Origin: Thalassobium sp.
Lineage (GTDB): Bacteria; Pseudomonadota; Gammaproteobacteria; Pseudomonadales; Oceanobacteraceae
Assembly: GCA_002733205.1 (NCBI GenBank)
Contig: NVUW01000001.1
Location: 620,001-684,000, forward strand
DNA: 64,000 nucleotides
Direction: 5' to 3'
Shown here: piece after piece, positions 26,539 through 39,524 of the stretch
How positions within the stretch are numbered: the first letter of the stretch is position 1
Layout: every line of letters starts with the position of its first letter
The notes under the pieces: generated by a model
What the model saw: only the letters and a program-made list of their open reading frames with translations
Database searches by the model: none
What the model was told of the DNA's origin: nothing
Made by a program: the position numbers and the translations under genes

Positions 26539-28311
26539 ATGTCTAAAATCAGAACCATGTCCTTCGATGCCATCGTAATTGGTGGTGGTGGCGCGGGTAT
26601 GCGTGCTGCGCTGCAGTTGACCGAAGCAGGCATCAAAACCGCATGTGTAACCAAAGTGTTTCCAACACGTTCGCATACGGTATCAGCACAGGGTGGTATT
26701 ACGTGTGCCATCGCGTCCAACGATCCCAATGATGATTGGCGCTGGCACATGTACGACACAGTCAAAGGCTCCGATTACATCGGTGACCAGGATGCTATTG
26801 AATATATGTGTTCAGTAGGTCCTCAGGCTGTGTTCGAACTTGAACACATGGGCTTGCCATTTTCCCGTACCGAAGAAGGCCGTATTTATCAGCGTCCTTT
26901 CGGTGGTCAGTCTAAGGGTCCTAATGATCCGACTCAGGCTGCCCGTACATGTGCCGCCGCTGACCGTACCGGTCATGCTTTGCTGCACGCTCTGTATCAG
27001 GGCAACCTGAAAGGCGGTACTACCTTCCTGAATGAATGGTATGCCGTTGATCTGGTTAAAAACTCTAAGGGTCAGATTGCTGGTGTTATCGCCATCGATA
27101 TCGAATCCGGCGAAACCAGCTACATCAAAGCTAAAGCCACTGTTTTGGCTACCGGTGGTGCTGGTCGCATTTATCAGTCAACGACCAATGCTCTGATTAA
27201 CACCGGTGACGGCGTTGGCATGGCACTGCGTGCTGGTGTGCCGATGCAGGATATGGAAATGTGGCAGTTCCACCCAACGGGTATTGCTGGCGCAGGTACA
27301 TTGGTGACCGAAGGCTGTCGTGGTGAAGGTGGTTACCTGATCAACAAAGACGGCGAACGCTTCATGGAACGTTATGCGCCTAACGCCAAAGACCTTGCGG
27401 GTCGTGACGTGGTTGCCCGTTCAATGGTTCTGGAAATTCTGGAAGGTCGTGGCTGTGGCGAAAACGGCGATCACGTATTCCTGAAGCTGGATCATCTGGG
27501 CGAAGAAACCCTGAACGCCAAGCTGCCTGGTATTCTTGAATTGTCGCGTACTTTTGCTCACGCCGATCCGGTGAAAGAGCCCATTCCGGTTGTTCCGACC
27601 TGTCACTATATGATGGGTGGCGTGCCAACCAATATTGGTGGTCAGGCGCTGACTCAGGACGAAAATGGTAACGATGTTATCGTTGAAGGCCTGTACGCTG
27701 CCGGTGAGATTGCTTGTGTATCCGTGCACGGTGCAAACCGTCTGGGCGGTAACTCGCTGCTGGATCTGGTGGTATTCGGTCGTGCGGTTGGTCTGCAGGT
27801 CGAGAAAAGCTTCAAAGATGGCTTTGAGTCAGCGGATGCTTCTGAAGAAGATATCGAACGTGCCATGGCGCGTCTGAATCGTCTGAACAACTCCACTTCT
27901 GGTGAGTCTGTAGCTGCGGTTCGTGCAGATCTGCAGAAAACCATGCAGCTGTACTTCGGTGTATTCCGTGAAGGTCCGAGCATGGAAAAAGGTCTGGCAA
28001 TGCTTGACGAAATCGGTGTGCGTATTAAAAACACCGTGCTCGACGATAAGAGCGGTGCGTTTAACACTGCCCGTATCGAAGCGCTGGAGCTGGATAACCT
28101 TTACGAAACAGCGTACGCCACTGCCGTTGCGGCTATTGAGCGTAAAGAGTCACGCGGTGCGCATGCCCGTAACGACTTCACAGAGCGTGACGATGAGAAC
28201 TGGCTGTGCCACTCATTGTACTTCCCTCAAACCAAGACCATCGGTAAGCGTGCGGTGAACTTTGCTCCCAAAACTATGGAAGCATTCCCGCCGAAGATCC
28301 GTACTTATTAA
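26539..28311 (+). CDS. sdhA: Succinate dehydrogenase flavoprotein subunit
   Basis: A 590-residue catalytic subunit of complex II that oxidises succinate to fumarate. [15 protein letters not shown] binds the FAD nucleotide; His46 in [11 protein letters not shown] is the covalent FAD attachment site; [20 protein letters not shown] and [18 protein letters not shown] contain substrate-binding His and Arg residues. Length matches the family. It lies between sdhD and sdhB in a tight operon. Confidence 0.97.
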   Translation: MSKIRTMSFDAIVIGGGGAGMRAALQLTEAGIKTACVTKVFPTRSHTVSAQGGITCAIASNDPNDDWRWHMYDTVKGSDYIGDQDAIEYMCSVGPQAVFELEHMGLPFSRTEEGRIYQRPFGGQSKGPNDPTQAARTCAAADRTGHALLHALYQGNLKGGTTFLNEWYAVDLVKNSKGQIAGVIAIDIESGETSYIKAKATVLATGGAGRIYQSTTNALINTGDGVGMALRAGVPMQDMEMWQFHPTGIAGAGTLVTEGCRGEGGYLINKDGERFMERYAPNAKDLAGRDVVARSMVLEILEGRGCGENGDHVFLKLDHLGEETLNAKLPGILELSRTFAHADPVKEPIPVVPTCHYMMGGVPTNIGGQALTQDENGNDVIVEGLYAAGEIACVSVHGANRLGGNSLLDLVVFGRAVGLQVEKSFKDGFESADASEEDIERAMARLNRLNNSTSGESVAAVRADLQKTMQLYFGVFREGPSMEKGLAMLDEIGVRIKNTVLDDKSGAFNTARIEALELDNLYETAYATAVAAIERKESRGAHARNDFTERDDENWLCHSLYFPQTKTIGKRAVNFAPKTMEAFPPKIRTY

Positions 28312-28326
28312 TAGGGGAGTATTGAA

Positions 28327-29037
28327 ATGTTAGTAAGTATCTACCGTTACAACCCTGAAAAGGATGCAGCGCCGTTCATGCAAGACTATGAGATTGCTCT
28401 TCCTGCGGGAAAGGATCTGATGGTTCTGGATGTTCTGAATCTGGTTAAAGAGCAAGACGTATCGGTTTCTTACCGTCGCTCCTGTCGTGAGGGCGTATGT
28501 GGCTCCGACGGCATGAACATCAACGGTAAGAATGGCCTGGCCTGTATCACGCCAATCTCTGAAGCAACCAAGGGTAAAATGGACAAGCTCGTGCTGCGTC
28601 CGCTGCCAGGTATGCCAGTGATTCGTGATCTGGTGATCGATATGGCACTGTTCTATAAGCAGTACGAGAAGATCAAACCTTACCTGGTGAATAACACACC
28701 GGCACCGGCGATCGAACGTCTGCAGACACCTGAAGAGCGCGAAAAACTGGATGGTCTGTACGAGTGTATTCTCTGTGCCTGCTGTTCAACTTCCTGCCCG
28801 TCTTTCTGGTGGAACCCGGACAAGTTTGTCGGTCCGGCAGGTCTGTTGCAGGCTTACCGCTTCCTGGCGGACAGCCGTGACACGATGACACAGGAACGAT
28901 TGGCGGAATTGAGTGATCCATTCAGTGTATTCCGTTGCCGTGGCATCATGAATTGTGTCAATGTGTGCCCGAAAGGATTGAATCCAACGCGCGCCATTGG
29001 CCACATCCGTAATATGCTGTTATCCCAGCAATTATAG
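28327..29037 (+). CDS. sdhB: Succinate dehydrogenase iron-sulfur subunit
   Basis: A 236-residue subunit that carries electrons from FAD to ubiquinone. The 2Fe-2S cluster is bound by SCREGVCGSDGMNINGKNG and the downstream LAC; CILCACCSTSCPSFWW and CRGIMNCVNVCPKGLNPT bind the 4Fe-4S and 3Fe-4S clusters. It is the last sdh gene. A 14 bp hairpin follows, and sucA begins 266 bp downstream. Confidence 0.97.
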   Translation: MLVSIYRYNPEKDAAPFMQDYEIALPAGKDLMVLDVLNLVKEQDVSVSYRRSCREGVCGSDGMNINGKNGLACITPISEATKGKMDKLVLRPLPGMPVIRDLVIDMALFYKQYEKIKPYLVNNTPAPAIERLQTPEEREKLDGLYECILCACCSTSCPSFWWNPDKFVGPAGLLQAYRFLADSRDTMTQERLAELSDPFSVFRCRGIMNCVNVCPKGLNPTRAIGHIRNMLLSQQL

Positions 29038-29068
29038 GAAAAGCACCACTGACGACCGGTGGTATTAG

Positions 29069-29102
29069 ACGTAAGTGGGCTGGACACACAGCCCACTTAC
29101 GT
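29069..29102 (+). terminator. Long stem-loop after sdhB
   Basis: Two perfect 14-base arms (29069-29082 and 29089-29102, core GTAAGTGGGCTG) enclose a six-base loop. The following run is only partly T-rich (GACAATTTTTC), so it may be a partial terminator or an RNA-stabilising/processing element between sdhB and sucA. An AT-rich dyad AAAAATAG...CTATTTTT (29115-29122 / 29136-29143) follows. Confidence 0.6.
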
Positions 29103-29164
29103 TGACAATTTTTCAAAAATAGACCTCACAAAGTTCTATTTTTAACTAAGCTGAATTTTTAGTT

Positions 29165-29276
29165 GAGGGAGCGGGGAATCCCCGGTTCACCTCAGAGGCC
29201 TTGCGATCTATCCGGTCGGCCCTCTATCCTGCCTAGCGCTAGAGTCGGTGCGTACACTCTGTGGGTGATTTCCCTC
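29165..29276 (+). ncRNA. Candidate structured 5' leader of sucA
   Basis: This non-coding stretch before sucA folds by eye into nested stems: outer GAGGGA (29165-29170) with TCCCTC (29271-29276); TCACC (29187-29191) with GGTGA (29264-29268); AGAGGCC (29194-29200) with GGCCCTCT (29218-29225, one bulge); a CTAGCGCTAG element (29233-29242); and a small GGGGA/TCCCC hairpin near 29173-29183. Cis-regulatory RNAs upstream of suc genes (sucA, sucA-II and sucC motifs) have been described in other proteobacteria; I cannot say whether this is one of them. The sucA frame is open through it from 29163, but the translation has no SucA similarity. Confidence 0.5.
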
Positions 29277-29303
29277 GTTTATTCAAAAACAGGGTGGTCG
29301 TAC

Positions 29304-32141
29304 ATGCACGAGCAGACAATGGAGCAACTTTGGAGCACCTCTCAGTTAGCTGGAGGTAACGTTGCTTATATGGAGGAGCTCTTCGAAACCTACCTCAAAG
29401 ACCCCAATGAGGTTCCCGAAGAGTGGCGCAATTATTTTGATCAGTTACCACGCGTCGACGAAAACACTTCCGTAGATACTCCCCATAAGCCCATTCGGGA
29501 ACAGTTTCTTCTTATATCCAAAAACCAGCGTCGTTCCCGACCTGTGTCTCAGGGTTCTGTCAGCTCTGATCACGAGCTTAAGCAAGTTCAGGTGTTGCAA
29601 TTAATCAATGCCTATCGTGGTCGTGGTCATCAGCATGCCAAACTGGATCCACTGGATCTGATGGAACGCCAGAAGGTGCCTGACCTTGATCTGTCATTTC
29701 ATGGTTTGTCCCGGGCCGATTTGGATACTGTATTCAAAACCGGCTCTTTGTTTATTGGCCAGGACGAAGCGTCGCTGAGCGACATTCTTGCTGCTCTGGA
29801 AATGACGTACTGCGGAACGGTTGGTTCCGAGTACATGCACATCGTTAACACCGCTGAACAGCGCTGGTTCCAGCAGCGCCTGGAAAGCGTGCGCGCCCAT
29901 CCGAAATTTGGCAGCGAAGTTAAGCTTCATCTGCTCGAGCGTTTAACCGCTGCCGAAGGTCTGGAAAAATATCTGGGCTCGCGCTATCCGGGTGTAAAAC
30001 GTTTCGGCCTGGAAGGTGGTGAAAGTCTTATTCCGCTCATGGACGAACTGATCCAGCGCAGCGGCACTTACGGTGCCAAAGAAATTGTTATTGGTATGGC
30101 GCACCGTGGTCGACTGAATACCCTGATTAATACCCTGGGTAAAAAGACCTCCGACCTGTTTGATGAATTCGACGGAAAAGTCCATTACGAATCCCATGGT
30201 GACGTTAAATACCACCAGGGTTTTTCATCGAACGTAATGACCTCCGGTGGTGAAGTTCATCTGGCACTGGCGTTTAACCCGTCTCACCTTGAAATTGTTT
30301 CGCCTGTGGTCGAAGGTTCGGTACGCGCACGTCAGGATCGCCGTAATGATACAACCGGGGAAAAAGTGGTTCCCGTGATCATGCACGGTGACTCGGCGTT
30401 TGCTGGTCAGGGTGTGGTGATGGAAACGTTCCAGATGTCACAGACCCGCGCTTATAAAACCGGTGGCACGATTCATATCGTAATTAACAACCAGGTTGGT
30501 TTTACCACATCCAAGCGCGAAGACGTTCGCTCAACAGAATACTGCACTGACGTGGCCAAAATTGTTGAAGCGCCCATTCTGCATGTAAATGGTGATGATC
30601 CTGAAGCGGTGTTGTTCGTCACTCAGCTGGCGGTTGATTACCGTAACGAATTTAAGAAAGACGTTGTAATCGATCTGGTTTGCTATCGTCGTCGTGGCCA
30701 TAACGAAGCGGATGAACCATCCGGTACGCAGCCTTTGATGTACGCCAAAATCAAAAGTCAGAAAACCACCCGCGAACTGTATTCCAATAAGCTGATCGAA
30801 GCGGGCGTGTTGACGCAGGAAGACAGCAAAGAGTTTGAGGAAGAATACCGTAAGGCACTTGATAACGGTCATCACGTTGCCAAAAGTTTGGTGAAAGAGC
30901 CTAACACTGAACTTTTCGTGAACTGGACGCCTTATCTTGGACACGAGTGGACGGCACGTGCGGATACCCGCTTCGATCTGAAGCAGCTGCAGGAGCTGGC
31001 CAATAAGCTGCTCGAAGTGCCGGAAGGGTTCTCGGTACAGCGTCAGGTTGGCAAAATTATGGAAGACCGTGGCCGTATGGCGGCGGGTGCCATGCCAATT
31101 AACTGGGGCTTCGCAGAAACGATGGCGTATGCCACTTTGCTGCATGAAGGCCATCAGATCCGTATTACCGGTCAGGATGTTGGTCGCGGTACTTTCTCAC
31201 ACCGCCATGCTGTTTTGCACAATCAGAAAGACGGCTCCAGCTATATTCCGCTGCAACATGTAAAAGAAGATCAGCCACCTTTTGACCTTTACGACTCTCT
31301 GTTGTCAGAAGAGGCGGTACTGGCTTTCGAATATGGTTATTCCACCACTACGCCAGGTGCATTGGTAATCTGGGAAGCGCAGTTTGGTGATTTTGCCAAC
31401 GGCGCTCAGGTTGTATTTGATCAGTTTATTTCATCCGGTGAGCACAAGTGGGGACGTCTGTGTGGTCTGACCATGTTGCTGCCACACGGCTATGAAGGGC
31501 AGGGTCCAGAACATTCCTCGGCTCGCATGGAGCGTTATCTGCAACTGTGTGCAGAACATAACGTTCAGATTTGTGTCCCATCAACGCCTGCGCAGGTTTA
31601 CCACATGCTTCGTCGTCAGGTGATTCGTCCACTGCGTAAGCCACTGGTCGTGATGTCACCGAAGAGCCTGCTGCGTCACAAACTGGCGATCAGCACGCTG
31701 GAAGAATTGGCCGGCGGTCGTTTCTACACTGTGATCGATGAAGTTGATGAGCTGGACGCTAAAGCGGTTCGTCGTGTGTTGCTGTGTTCCGGTAAAGTTT
31801 ACTATGACTTGCTGGAGCGTCGTCGCGCAGAAGAAATAAATGACGTTGCTATTGTTCGTATTGAACAGTTGTACCCATTCCCGGCGAAACAGCTTGCCAA
31901 GGTTCTCTCTAAATACAGCAATGTTGAAGAGGTTATCTGGACGCAGGAAGAGCCGATGAACATGGGTGCCTGGTACAGCAGTCAGCACCATATGCGTCGC
32001 GCACTATCACAGCTTAATCCTGATCTGCATCTGCAATATGCGGGTCGGGCAGCTTCGGCCTCGCCGGCAGCAGGCTACATGGCACTGCATCTGGAACAGC
32101 AAGAAACATTAATTCGTGACGCTCTGGGAATCCAGAGCTAG
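29304..32141 (+). CDS. sucA: 2-oxoglutarate dehydrogenase E1 component
   Basis: A 945-residue thiamine-diphosphate enzyme that decarboxylates 2-oxoglutarate and transfers the succinyl group to the lipoyl arm of SucB. Landmarks are the N-terminal SAGGN-like segment ([21 protein letters not shown]), [27 protein letters not shown], the ThDP-binding [15 protein letters not shown] and [14 protein letters not shown], and [17 protein letters not shown]. The ATG at 29304 gives the usual N-terminus; the open frame upstream is leader. sucB follows after 29 bp. Confidence 0.97.
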   Translation: MHEQTMEQLWSTSQLAGGNVAYMEELFETYLKDPNEVPEEWRNYFDQLPRVDENTSVDTPHKPIREQFLLISKNQRRSRPVSQGSVSSDHELKQVQVLQLINAYRGRGHQHAKLDPLDLMERQKVPDLDLSFHGLSRADLDTVFKTGSLFIGQDEASLSDILAALEMTYCGTVGSEYMHIVNTAEQRWFQQRLESVRAHPKFGSEVKLHLLERLTAAEGLEKYLGSRYPGVKRFGLEGGESLIPLMDELIQRSGTYGAKEIVIGMAHRGRLNTLINTLGKKTSDLFDEFDGKVHYESHGDVKYHQGFSSNVMTSGGEVHLALAFNPSHLEIVSPVVEGSVRARQDRRNDTTGEKVVPVIMHGDSAFAGQGVVMETFQMSQTRAYKTGGTIHIVINNQVGFTTSKREDVRSTEYCTDVAKIVEAPILHVNGDDPEAVLFVTQLAVDYRNEFKKDVVIDLVCYRRRGHNEADEPSGTQPLMYAKIKSQKTTRELYSNKLIEAGVLTQEDSKEFEEEYRKALDNGHHVAKSLVKEPNTELFVNWTPYLGHEWTARADTRFDLKQLQELANKLLEVPEGFSVQRQVGKIMEDRGRMAAGAMPINWGFAETMAYATLLHEGHQIRITGQDVGRGTFSHRHAVLHNQKDGSSYIPLQHVKEDQPPFDLYDSLLSEEAVLAFEYGYSTTTPGALVIWEAQFGDFANGAQVVFDQFISSGEHKWGRLCGLTMLLPHGYEGQGPEHSSARMERYLQLCAEHNVQICVPSTPAQVYHMLRRQVIRPLRKPLVVMSPKSLLRHKLAISTLEELAGGRFYTVIDEVDELDAKAVRRVLLCSGKVYYDLLERRRAEEINDVAIVRIEQLYPFPAKQLAKVLSKYSNVEEVIWTQEEPMNMGAWYSSQHHMRRALSQLNPDLHLQYAGRAASASPAAGYMALHLEQQETLIRDALGIQS

Positions 32142-32170
32142 GTAACCGCAGGAATATTAAGGAAAACATA

Positions 32171-34853
<2,683 letters not shown>

Positions 34854-34859
34854 TACGTT

Positions 34860-34965
34860 GGCCCGGAATTCCGGGCCTTCGCTTTATGGCCGGGCGAGAG
34901 TGCTGAGTAAGTACTGCCGACACGATTGGCTGCCCGGTAAAACAGGCTGTTGGGTAACCCCCGAC
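34860..34965 (+). ncRNA. Candidate structured 5' leader of sucC
   Basis: The lpd-sucC gap holds a hairpin GGCCCGG-AATT-CCGGGCC (34860-34877). A compact three-way junction follows: closing stem CCGGGC (34890-34895) with GCCCGG (34932-34937), and inside it two hairpins, AGTGCT-GAGTA-AGTACT (34899-34915) and GCCGA-CACGA-TTGGC (34916-34930), lying back to back. A further GTTGGG/CCCGAC hairpin (34949-34965) lies before the sucC ribosome site. GCCCGG and CCGGGC each occur twice, so the first hairpin and the junction could exchange partners, as in a switch or attenuator. No T run follows, so translation or RNA processing would be the control level. Confidence 0.5.
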
Positions 34966-34991
34966 TCAATAAGAGAAACAGGACGAAAGCG

Positions 34992-36158
34992 ATGAACCTT
35001 CACGAATATCAGGGTAAACAGCTTTTTGCTCAGTATGGTCTGCCAGTGTCGAATGGCGTGGCAGCGCAGACTGCAGAAGAAGCTGCAGCAGCGGCCGACA
35101 CCATTGGCGGTGACCGCTGGGTTGTTAAAGCTCAGGTACATGCCGGTGGCCGTGGTAAGGCCGGTGGTGTGAAGCTGGTTTCTTCCAAAGAAGAAATCTC
35201 TGAGTTTGCCAATAAGTGGCTGGGCAAAAATTTGGTCACTTACCAGACTGATGAAAAAGGTCAGCCGGTCAGCCGTATTCTGGTTGAAAGCTGTACCGAT
35301 ATCGCTCAGGAACTGTATCTGGGTGCGGTCGTCGACCGTTCTTCACGCCGTGTGGTTTTTATGGCCTCAACTGAGGGCGGTGTGGAAATTGAGAAAGTTG
35401 CGGAAGAAACTCCGGAAAAAATTCTGAAAGCGATCATTGATCCGCTGGTAGGCGCGCAGCCTTATCAGGGTCGTGAACTGGCTTTCCAGTTGGGCCTTAA
35501 GGGTGATCAGGTAAAACAATTCACCAATATTTTCCTGGGTCTGGCTAAGTTATTTGTCGATAAAGATCTGGCATTGCTGGAAATTAACCCGCTGGTGATC
35601 ACCACCGAAGGTAATCTGCACTGTCTGGATGCCAAAATTAACATCGACAGCAACGCGGTATACCGTCACAAAGATCTGCAGGAAATGCACGATCCTTCCC
35701 AGGAAGATGCGCGTGAAGCACATGCCGCTGAGTGGGAACTGAACTATGTAGCACTCGATGGCAACATCGGCTGTATGGTGAACGGTGCTGGCCTGGCGAT
35801 GGGCACAATGGATATCGTGAAACTGCATGGCGGCCAGCCTGCTAACTTCCTCGATGTTGGCGGCGGTGCTACGAAAGAGCGTGTGGTTGAAGCATTTAAA
35901 ATCATTCTGTCTGACGACAAAGTGAAAGCCGTATTCATCAATATTTTTGGTGGTATCGTGCGTTGCGACATGATTGCTGAAGGCGTGATCGGCGCTGTGA
36001 AAGAAGTCGGAGTTAAAGTTCCTGTGGTTGTTCGCCTGCAAGGTAACAACGCTGAAGTGGGTGCAAAAGTTCTGACAGAAAGCGGCCTGAACATTATCGC
36101 CGATACCGACCTGACTGGCGCTGCCCAGAAAGTGGTCGCGGCTGCAGCTGGCAATTAA
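34992..36158 (+). CDS. sucC: Succinyl-CoA ligase (ADP-forming) beta subunit
   Basis: A 388-residue ATP-grasp subunit that binds nucleotide and completes the substrate-level phosphorylation step of the TCA cycle. [19 protein letters not shown] is the family N-terminus; [25 protein letters not shown] and [15 protein letters not shown]...[10 protein letters not shown] are conserved. The ATG at 34992 (site AGGACGA) is the real start; the frame is open to 34950 within the leader. sucD follows after 9 bp. Confidence 0.97.
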   Translation: MNLHEYQGKQLFAQYGLPVSNGVAAQTAEEAAAAADTIGGDRWVVKAQVHAGGRGKAGGVKLVSSKEEISEFANKWLGKNLVTYQTDEKGQPVSRILVESCTDIAQELYLGAVVDRSSRRVVFMASTEGGVEIEKVAEETPEKILKAIIDPLVGAQPYQGRELAFQLGLKGDQVKQFTNIFLGLAKLFVDKDLALLEINPLVITTEGNLHCLDAKINIDSNAVYRHKDLQEMHDPSQEDAREAHAAEWELNYVALDGNIGCMVNGAGLAMGTMDIVKLHGGQPANFLDVGGGATKERVVEAFKIILSDDKVKAVFINIFGGIVRCDMIAEGVIGAVKEVGVKVPVVVRLQGNNAEVGAKVLTESGLNIIADTDLTGAAQKVVAAAAGN

Positions 36159-36167
36159 GGGGTAATC

Positions 36168-37040
36168 ATGAGCATTTTAATCAATAAAGACACCAAAGTT
36201 ATCTGCCAGGGCTTTACCGGTGCTCAGGGTACTTTCCACTCTGAACAAGCCATTGCTTACGGCACCAAAATGGTCGGTGGTGTAACGCCGGGTAAAGGCG
36301 GTACTGAGCACCTGGGGCTGCCGGTATTCAACACCGTTAAAGATGCGGTTGCGGCAACGGGTGCAGAAGCATCGGTTATCTACGTACCGGCTCCGTTCTG
36401 TAAGGATTCCATTCTGGAAGCCGCTAATGGTGGTATTAAGCTGATCGTGTGCATCACTGAAGGTATTCCGACGCTGGATATGCTGGATGCCAAAGTGAAG
36501 TGTGATGAGCTGGGCGTGCGTCTGATCGGACCTAACTGTCCGGGTGTGATCACTCCGGGAGAATGTAAAATCGGTATTATGCCAGGCCACATTCACTTGC
36601 CAGGCAAGGTCGGTATCGTATCCCGTTCCGGTACTCTGACGTATGAAGCGGTTAAGCAGACCACCGACTACGGTTTTGGTCAGTCTACCTGTGTGGGTAT
36701 TGGTGGCGATCCTATTCCTGGTTCCAACTTTATCGACATCCTGAAATTGTTCCAGGAAGATCCGGCCACTGAAGCCATCGTTATGATTGGTGAAATTGGC
36801 GGTACTGCAGAAGAAGAAGCGGCGGCTTTCATTAAAGCGAACGTGACCAAGCCTGTGGTTTCTTACATTGCCGGTGTAACTGCACCTCCAGGCAAGCGTA
36901 TGGGTCATGCTGGTGCGATTATTTCCGGCGGTAAAGGTACTGCGGCGGATAAGTTTGCTGCCCTGCAGGATGCTGGTGTTGCTACCTGTGAGAGCCTGGC
37001 CGATATCGGTAAGACTCTGAAAGAAGTTACTGGCTGGTAA
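36168..37040 (+). CDS. sucD: Succinyl-CoA ligase alpha subunit
   Basis: A 290-residue CoA-binding subunit carrying the transient phosphohistidine. [20 protein letters not shown] binds Co[14 protein letters not shown] and [11 protein letters not shown] are conserved, and the phosphorylated His lies in [15 protein letters not shown] near the C-terminus. It forms a heteromer with SucC. A strong terminator ends the sdh-suc block here. Confidence 0.97.
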   Translation: MSILINKDTKVICQGFTGAQGTFHSEQAIAYGTKMVGGVTPGKGGTEHLGLPVFNTVKDAVAATGAEASVIYVPAPFCKDSILEAANGGIKLIVCITEGIPTLDMLDAKVKCDELGVRLIGPNCPGVITPGECKIGIMPGHIHLPGKVGIVSRSGTLTYEAVKQTTDYGFGQSTCVGIGGDPIPGSNFIDILKLFQEDPATEAIVMIGEIGGTAEEEAAAFIKANVTKPVVSYIAGVTAPPGKRMGHAGAIISGGKGTAADKFAALQDAGVATCESLADIGKTLKEVTGW

Positions 37041-37055
37041 GTTTTTACCGGTTAT

Positions 37056-37081
37056 AAAAACCCGCTTCGGCGGGTTTTTTT
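37056..37081 (+). terminator. Terminator of the sdh-suc gene block
   Basis: A CCCGC / GCGGG stem closed by a TTCG tetraloop, with A-rich upstream and seven T residues downstream. Confidence 0.93.
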
Positions 37082-37216
37082 ATGTCTTCAGCTCATGAGC
37101 TGAGCCAAACGACGTTATGAATACGCCGCTAGACCTTGGTGTTATGACCCTTGGTCGAATAGTCGCGGTAACCACACATCCCCTAAGGTGTATTGATTCA
37201 CACAGGGGGAGTTTTT

Positions 37217-39112
37217 ATGGGTTACCAACAAGAATACCAGGCATCGATTGAACAGCCTGAAGCCTTCTGGCAAAAGCAATCACAGCGCATTCAATGGTTT
37301 AAAGAACCCAAAACCATACTCAGCAAAGATGATAATGGCATCGACCGCTGGTTTGCGGATGGGCAACTTAATACTGCCTATCTGGCGCTGGATTATCATG
37401 TTTTGCAGGGGCGTGGTGATCAGCTTGCTCTTATCTATGATTCCCCTGTGACCGGAAATAAACGTACCTATACCTACAGCCAGCTTACCGAAGCCGTAGC
37501 GCGCTGTGCCGGTATGCTGGTCAGCCAGGGCGTTGGTAAAGGCGATTGCGTGATCGTGTATATGCCGATGATTCCTGAGGCTGCGATCGCTATGCTGGCC
37601 TGTGCCCGCATTGGTGCTGTGCATTCGGTGGTATTTGGTGGTTTTGCACCGAATGAACTGGCAATTCGTATTGATGATGCTTCCCCGAAAGTGATTATGT
37701 CGGCTTCTTGTGGCATCGAGGTCGATCGTATCATTGAATACAAGCCCATTCTGGATGCAGCCATTAATATGGCGACGCACAAGCCAACCCGCTGCGTTAT
37801 CTATCAGCGCGAGCAGCAGCGCTGTGAGTTGACTGCCGGTCGCGATATTGATTGGCAGCAGGCGGTCGCTGCGGCACAACCTGCCGACTGTACTCCGGTT
37901 TCCGCCCTCGATCCTTTGTATGTGTTGTACACCTCTGGCACCACGGGTAAGCCTAAAGGTGTTGTGCGTGATAATGGTGGTCATGCGGTGGCAATGAGCT
38001 ACAGCATGAGCGTGGTTTACGACATGCATCCTGGCGACGTGTTCTGGGCGGCGTCCGATGTTGGCTGGGTGGTAGGCCACTCTTATATTGTTTATGCGCC
38101 ATTAATTGCAGGTTGCACCACCGTGTTTTATGAAGGAAAACCGGTGCGTACACCGGATGCCGGAGCATTCTGGCGGGTATGTGCCGAGTATGGCGTTAAA
38201 GGATTGTTCGCGGCGCCAACCGCTTTCCGCGCTATCCGCAAAGAAGATCCGCAGTGCCTGCTGGCGGCGAAGTACGATCTCAGCAAACTTAAAACCATTT
38301 TTATGGCCGGAGAACGGCTTGATCCGCCAACCTATGACTGGGTTGATGAACACATTCAGCGGCCGATTGTGGACCACTGGTGGCAGACTGAAACCGGCTG
38401 GGCCATCGCCGGTAATCATATGGGACTGGAGCCAGCGAAAGTAAAAGCCGGATCGGTAACCCGGCCGTCGCCAGGTTTTAATGTACAGATTCTGGATCCA
38501 AGAGGACGTCCGGTTGCGGCTAATGAGCAGGGCAGTATTGCCATTAAACTGCCATTGCCACCGGGTTGTCTGCCCACGATCTGGGGTAATCACGAGCGCT
38601 TTGTCGCCGGTTACCTTGGCACTTATAAAGGTTATTACATAACCGGCGACGGTGGTTATCTCGACGATGAACAGTACCTGTTTGTTTTGGGGCGTACTGA
38701 CGACATCATTAACGTTGCCGGGCATCGGCTCTCGACCGGGGAAATGGAAGAGATCGTTGCCGGACACTCAGCGGTTGCTGAATGTGCCGTTATTGGCCGC
38801 CACAGTGACCTTAAGGGCGAAGAGCCTTTGGGGCTGGTACTGCTCAAAGACGGTGTCGATATTGATGAAGAAACGCTGAAGATGGAGCTGGTTCAGCGTG
38901 TACGCGACAGCATCGGCGCGGTTGCCAGTTTCCGCGATGCCGTAGTGGTTCAGCGCTTGCCTAAGACCCGTTCGGGTAAAATTTTGCGCAAGGTGCTGCG
39001 CAATATTGCCAACAATGAAGAGTATCTGACCCCATCGACCATCGATGATCCGGCTTGCTTGGGCGAAATTGAGCAGATTCTTTTGAAAAAAGGACTGCGC
39101 CCCGAGAACTAA
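37217..39112 (+). CDS. prpE: Acyl-CoA synthetase, propionate-CoA ligase type
   Basis: A 631-residue AMP-forming acyl-CoA ligase, closest in pattern to PrpE: it has the acetyl/propionyl-CoA synthetase N-terminus (QASIEQPEAFW), the adenylation loop YTSGTTGKPKGVVRDNGGH (the RDNGG variant is typical of PrpE), WWQTETGW, GYYITGDGGYLD, and the C-terminal PKTRSGKILRKVLRNIA with the acetylatable Lys. It would activate propionate or another short acid. The ATG at 37217 has AGGGGGAG upstream; an in-frame TTG at 37193 is less likely. No prpBCD genes are near. Direct repeats GACCTTGGT / GACCCTTGGT lie at 37132-37155 upstream. Confidence 0.88.
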   Translation: MGYQQEYQASIEQPEAFWQKQSQRIQWFKEPKTILSKDDNGIDRWFADGQLNTAYLALDYHVLQGRGDQLALIYDSPVTGNKRTYTYSQLTEAVARCAGMLVSQGVGKGDCVIVYMPMIPEAAIAMLACARIGAVHSVVFGGFAPNELAIRIDDASPKVIMSASCGIEVDRIIEYKPILDAAINMATHKPTRCVIYQREQQRCELTAGRDIDWQQAVAAAQPADCTPVSALDPLYVLYTSGTTGKPKGVVRDNGGHAVAMSYSMSVVYDMHPGDVFWAASDVGWVVGHSYIVYAPLIAGCTTVFYEGKPVRTPDAGAFWRVCAEYGVKGLFAAPTAFRAIRKEDPQCLLAAKYDLSKLKTIFMAGERLDPPTYDWVDEHIQRPIVDHWWQTETGWAIAGNHMGLEPAKVKAGSVTRPSPGFNVQILDPRGRPVAANEQGSIAIKLPLPPGCLPTIWGNHERFVAGYLGTYKGYYITGDGGYLDDEQYLFVLGRTDDIINVAGHRLSTGEMEEIVAGHSAVAECAVIGRHSDLKGEEPLGLVLLKDGVDIDEETLKMELVQRVRDSIGAVASFRDAVVVQRLPKTRSGKILRKVLRNIANNEEYLTPSTIDDPACLGEIEQILLKKGLRPEN

Positions 39113-39181
39113 TGCAACGCTGTTCAGTCATAAAATGAGCAGGCTAAAGCCAGTTTGCTCTCTCTGATTATTAAGGTGTTT

Positions 39182-39211
39182 ACCGGGCCGATTCCAGCCC
39201 GGTTTTTTTTT
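39182..39211 (+). terminator. Terminator of prpE
   Basis: ACCGGGC and GCCCGGT pair around an eight-base loop and are followed by a nine-base T run. Confidence 0.9.
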
Positions 39212-39354
39212 GCCTGCCATTTCCCGCCTGGACGCTGCTGTTCGCCGATATCAAATCGTCGTTATTAACCCCTTCATTTTCCTTCTTCAGGTTTTCATTT
39301 GCGCCGCTTTGGTGCTGCAGTTTGTGGGGCGCTGGCGGCTCAAAGCCCCTGCCG

Positions 39355-39392
39355 CTACCTGGGAGCTACCCGGGGGCTACGCGGGAACTACA
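39355..39392 (+). repeat. 11 bp tandem direct repeats upstream of the GGDEF-EAL gene
   Basis: Three consecutive 11-mers (39355-39365, 39366-39376, 39377-39387), each of the form CTACnnGGGnn, are followed by a fourth partial CTAC. They lie in the 412 bp gap between prpE and the GGDEF-EAL gene (39113-39524). Besides the prpE terminator and these repeats I see no convincing gene there. The 11 bp period places the repeats on one face of the helix, as for repeated protein-binding sites. Confidence 0.55.
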
Positions 39393-39524
39393 GAGCACCG
39401 TATAAATGTTGCCAATTGTTACCATTTGCATGTGTCGAGATGTAACTTCACCTGCTAATCTTTGTGGTTATATAGGAATCGTATGTTTAATAAATAATTG
39501 TTCTTAAGGGGTGGGGTTTAACTT

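Noticed and set aside
29163..29303. In-frame 47-residue N-terminal extension of sucA
   Set aside because: It starts at TTG, is unlike any SucA N-terminus, and lies over the structured leader; the ATG at 29304 fits the family.
39210..39458. 82-residue frame downstream of prpE
   Set aside because: It starts with TTG in the terminator T run, covers the tandem repeats and shows no conserved features.
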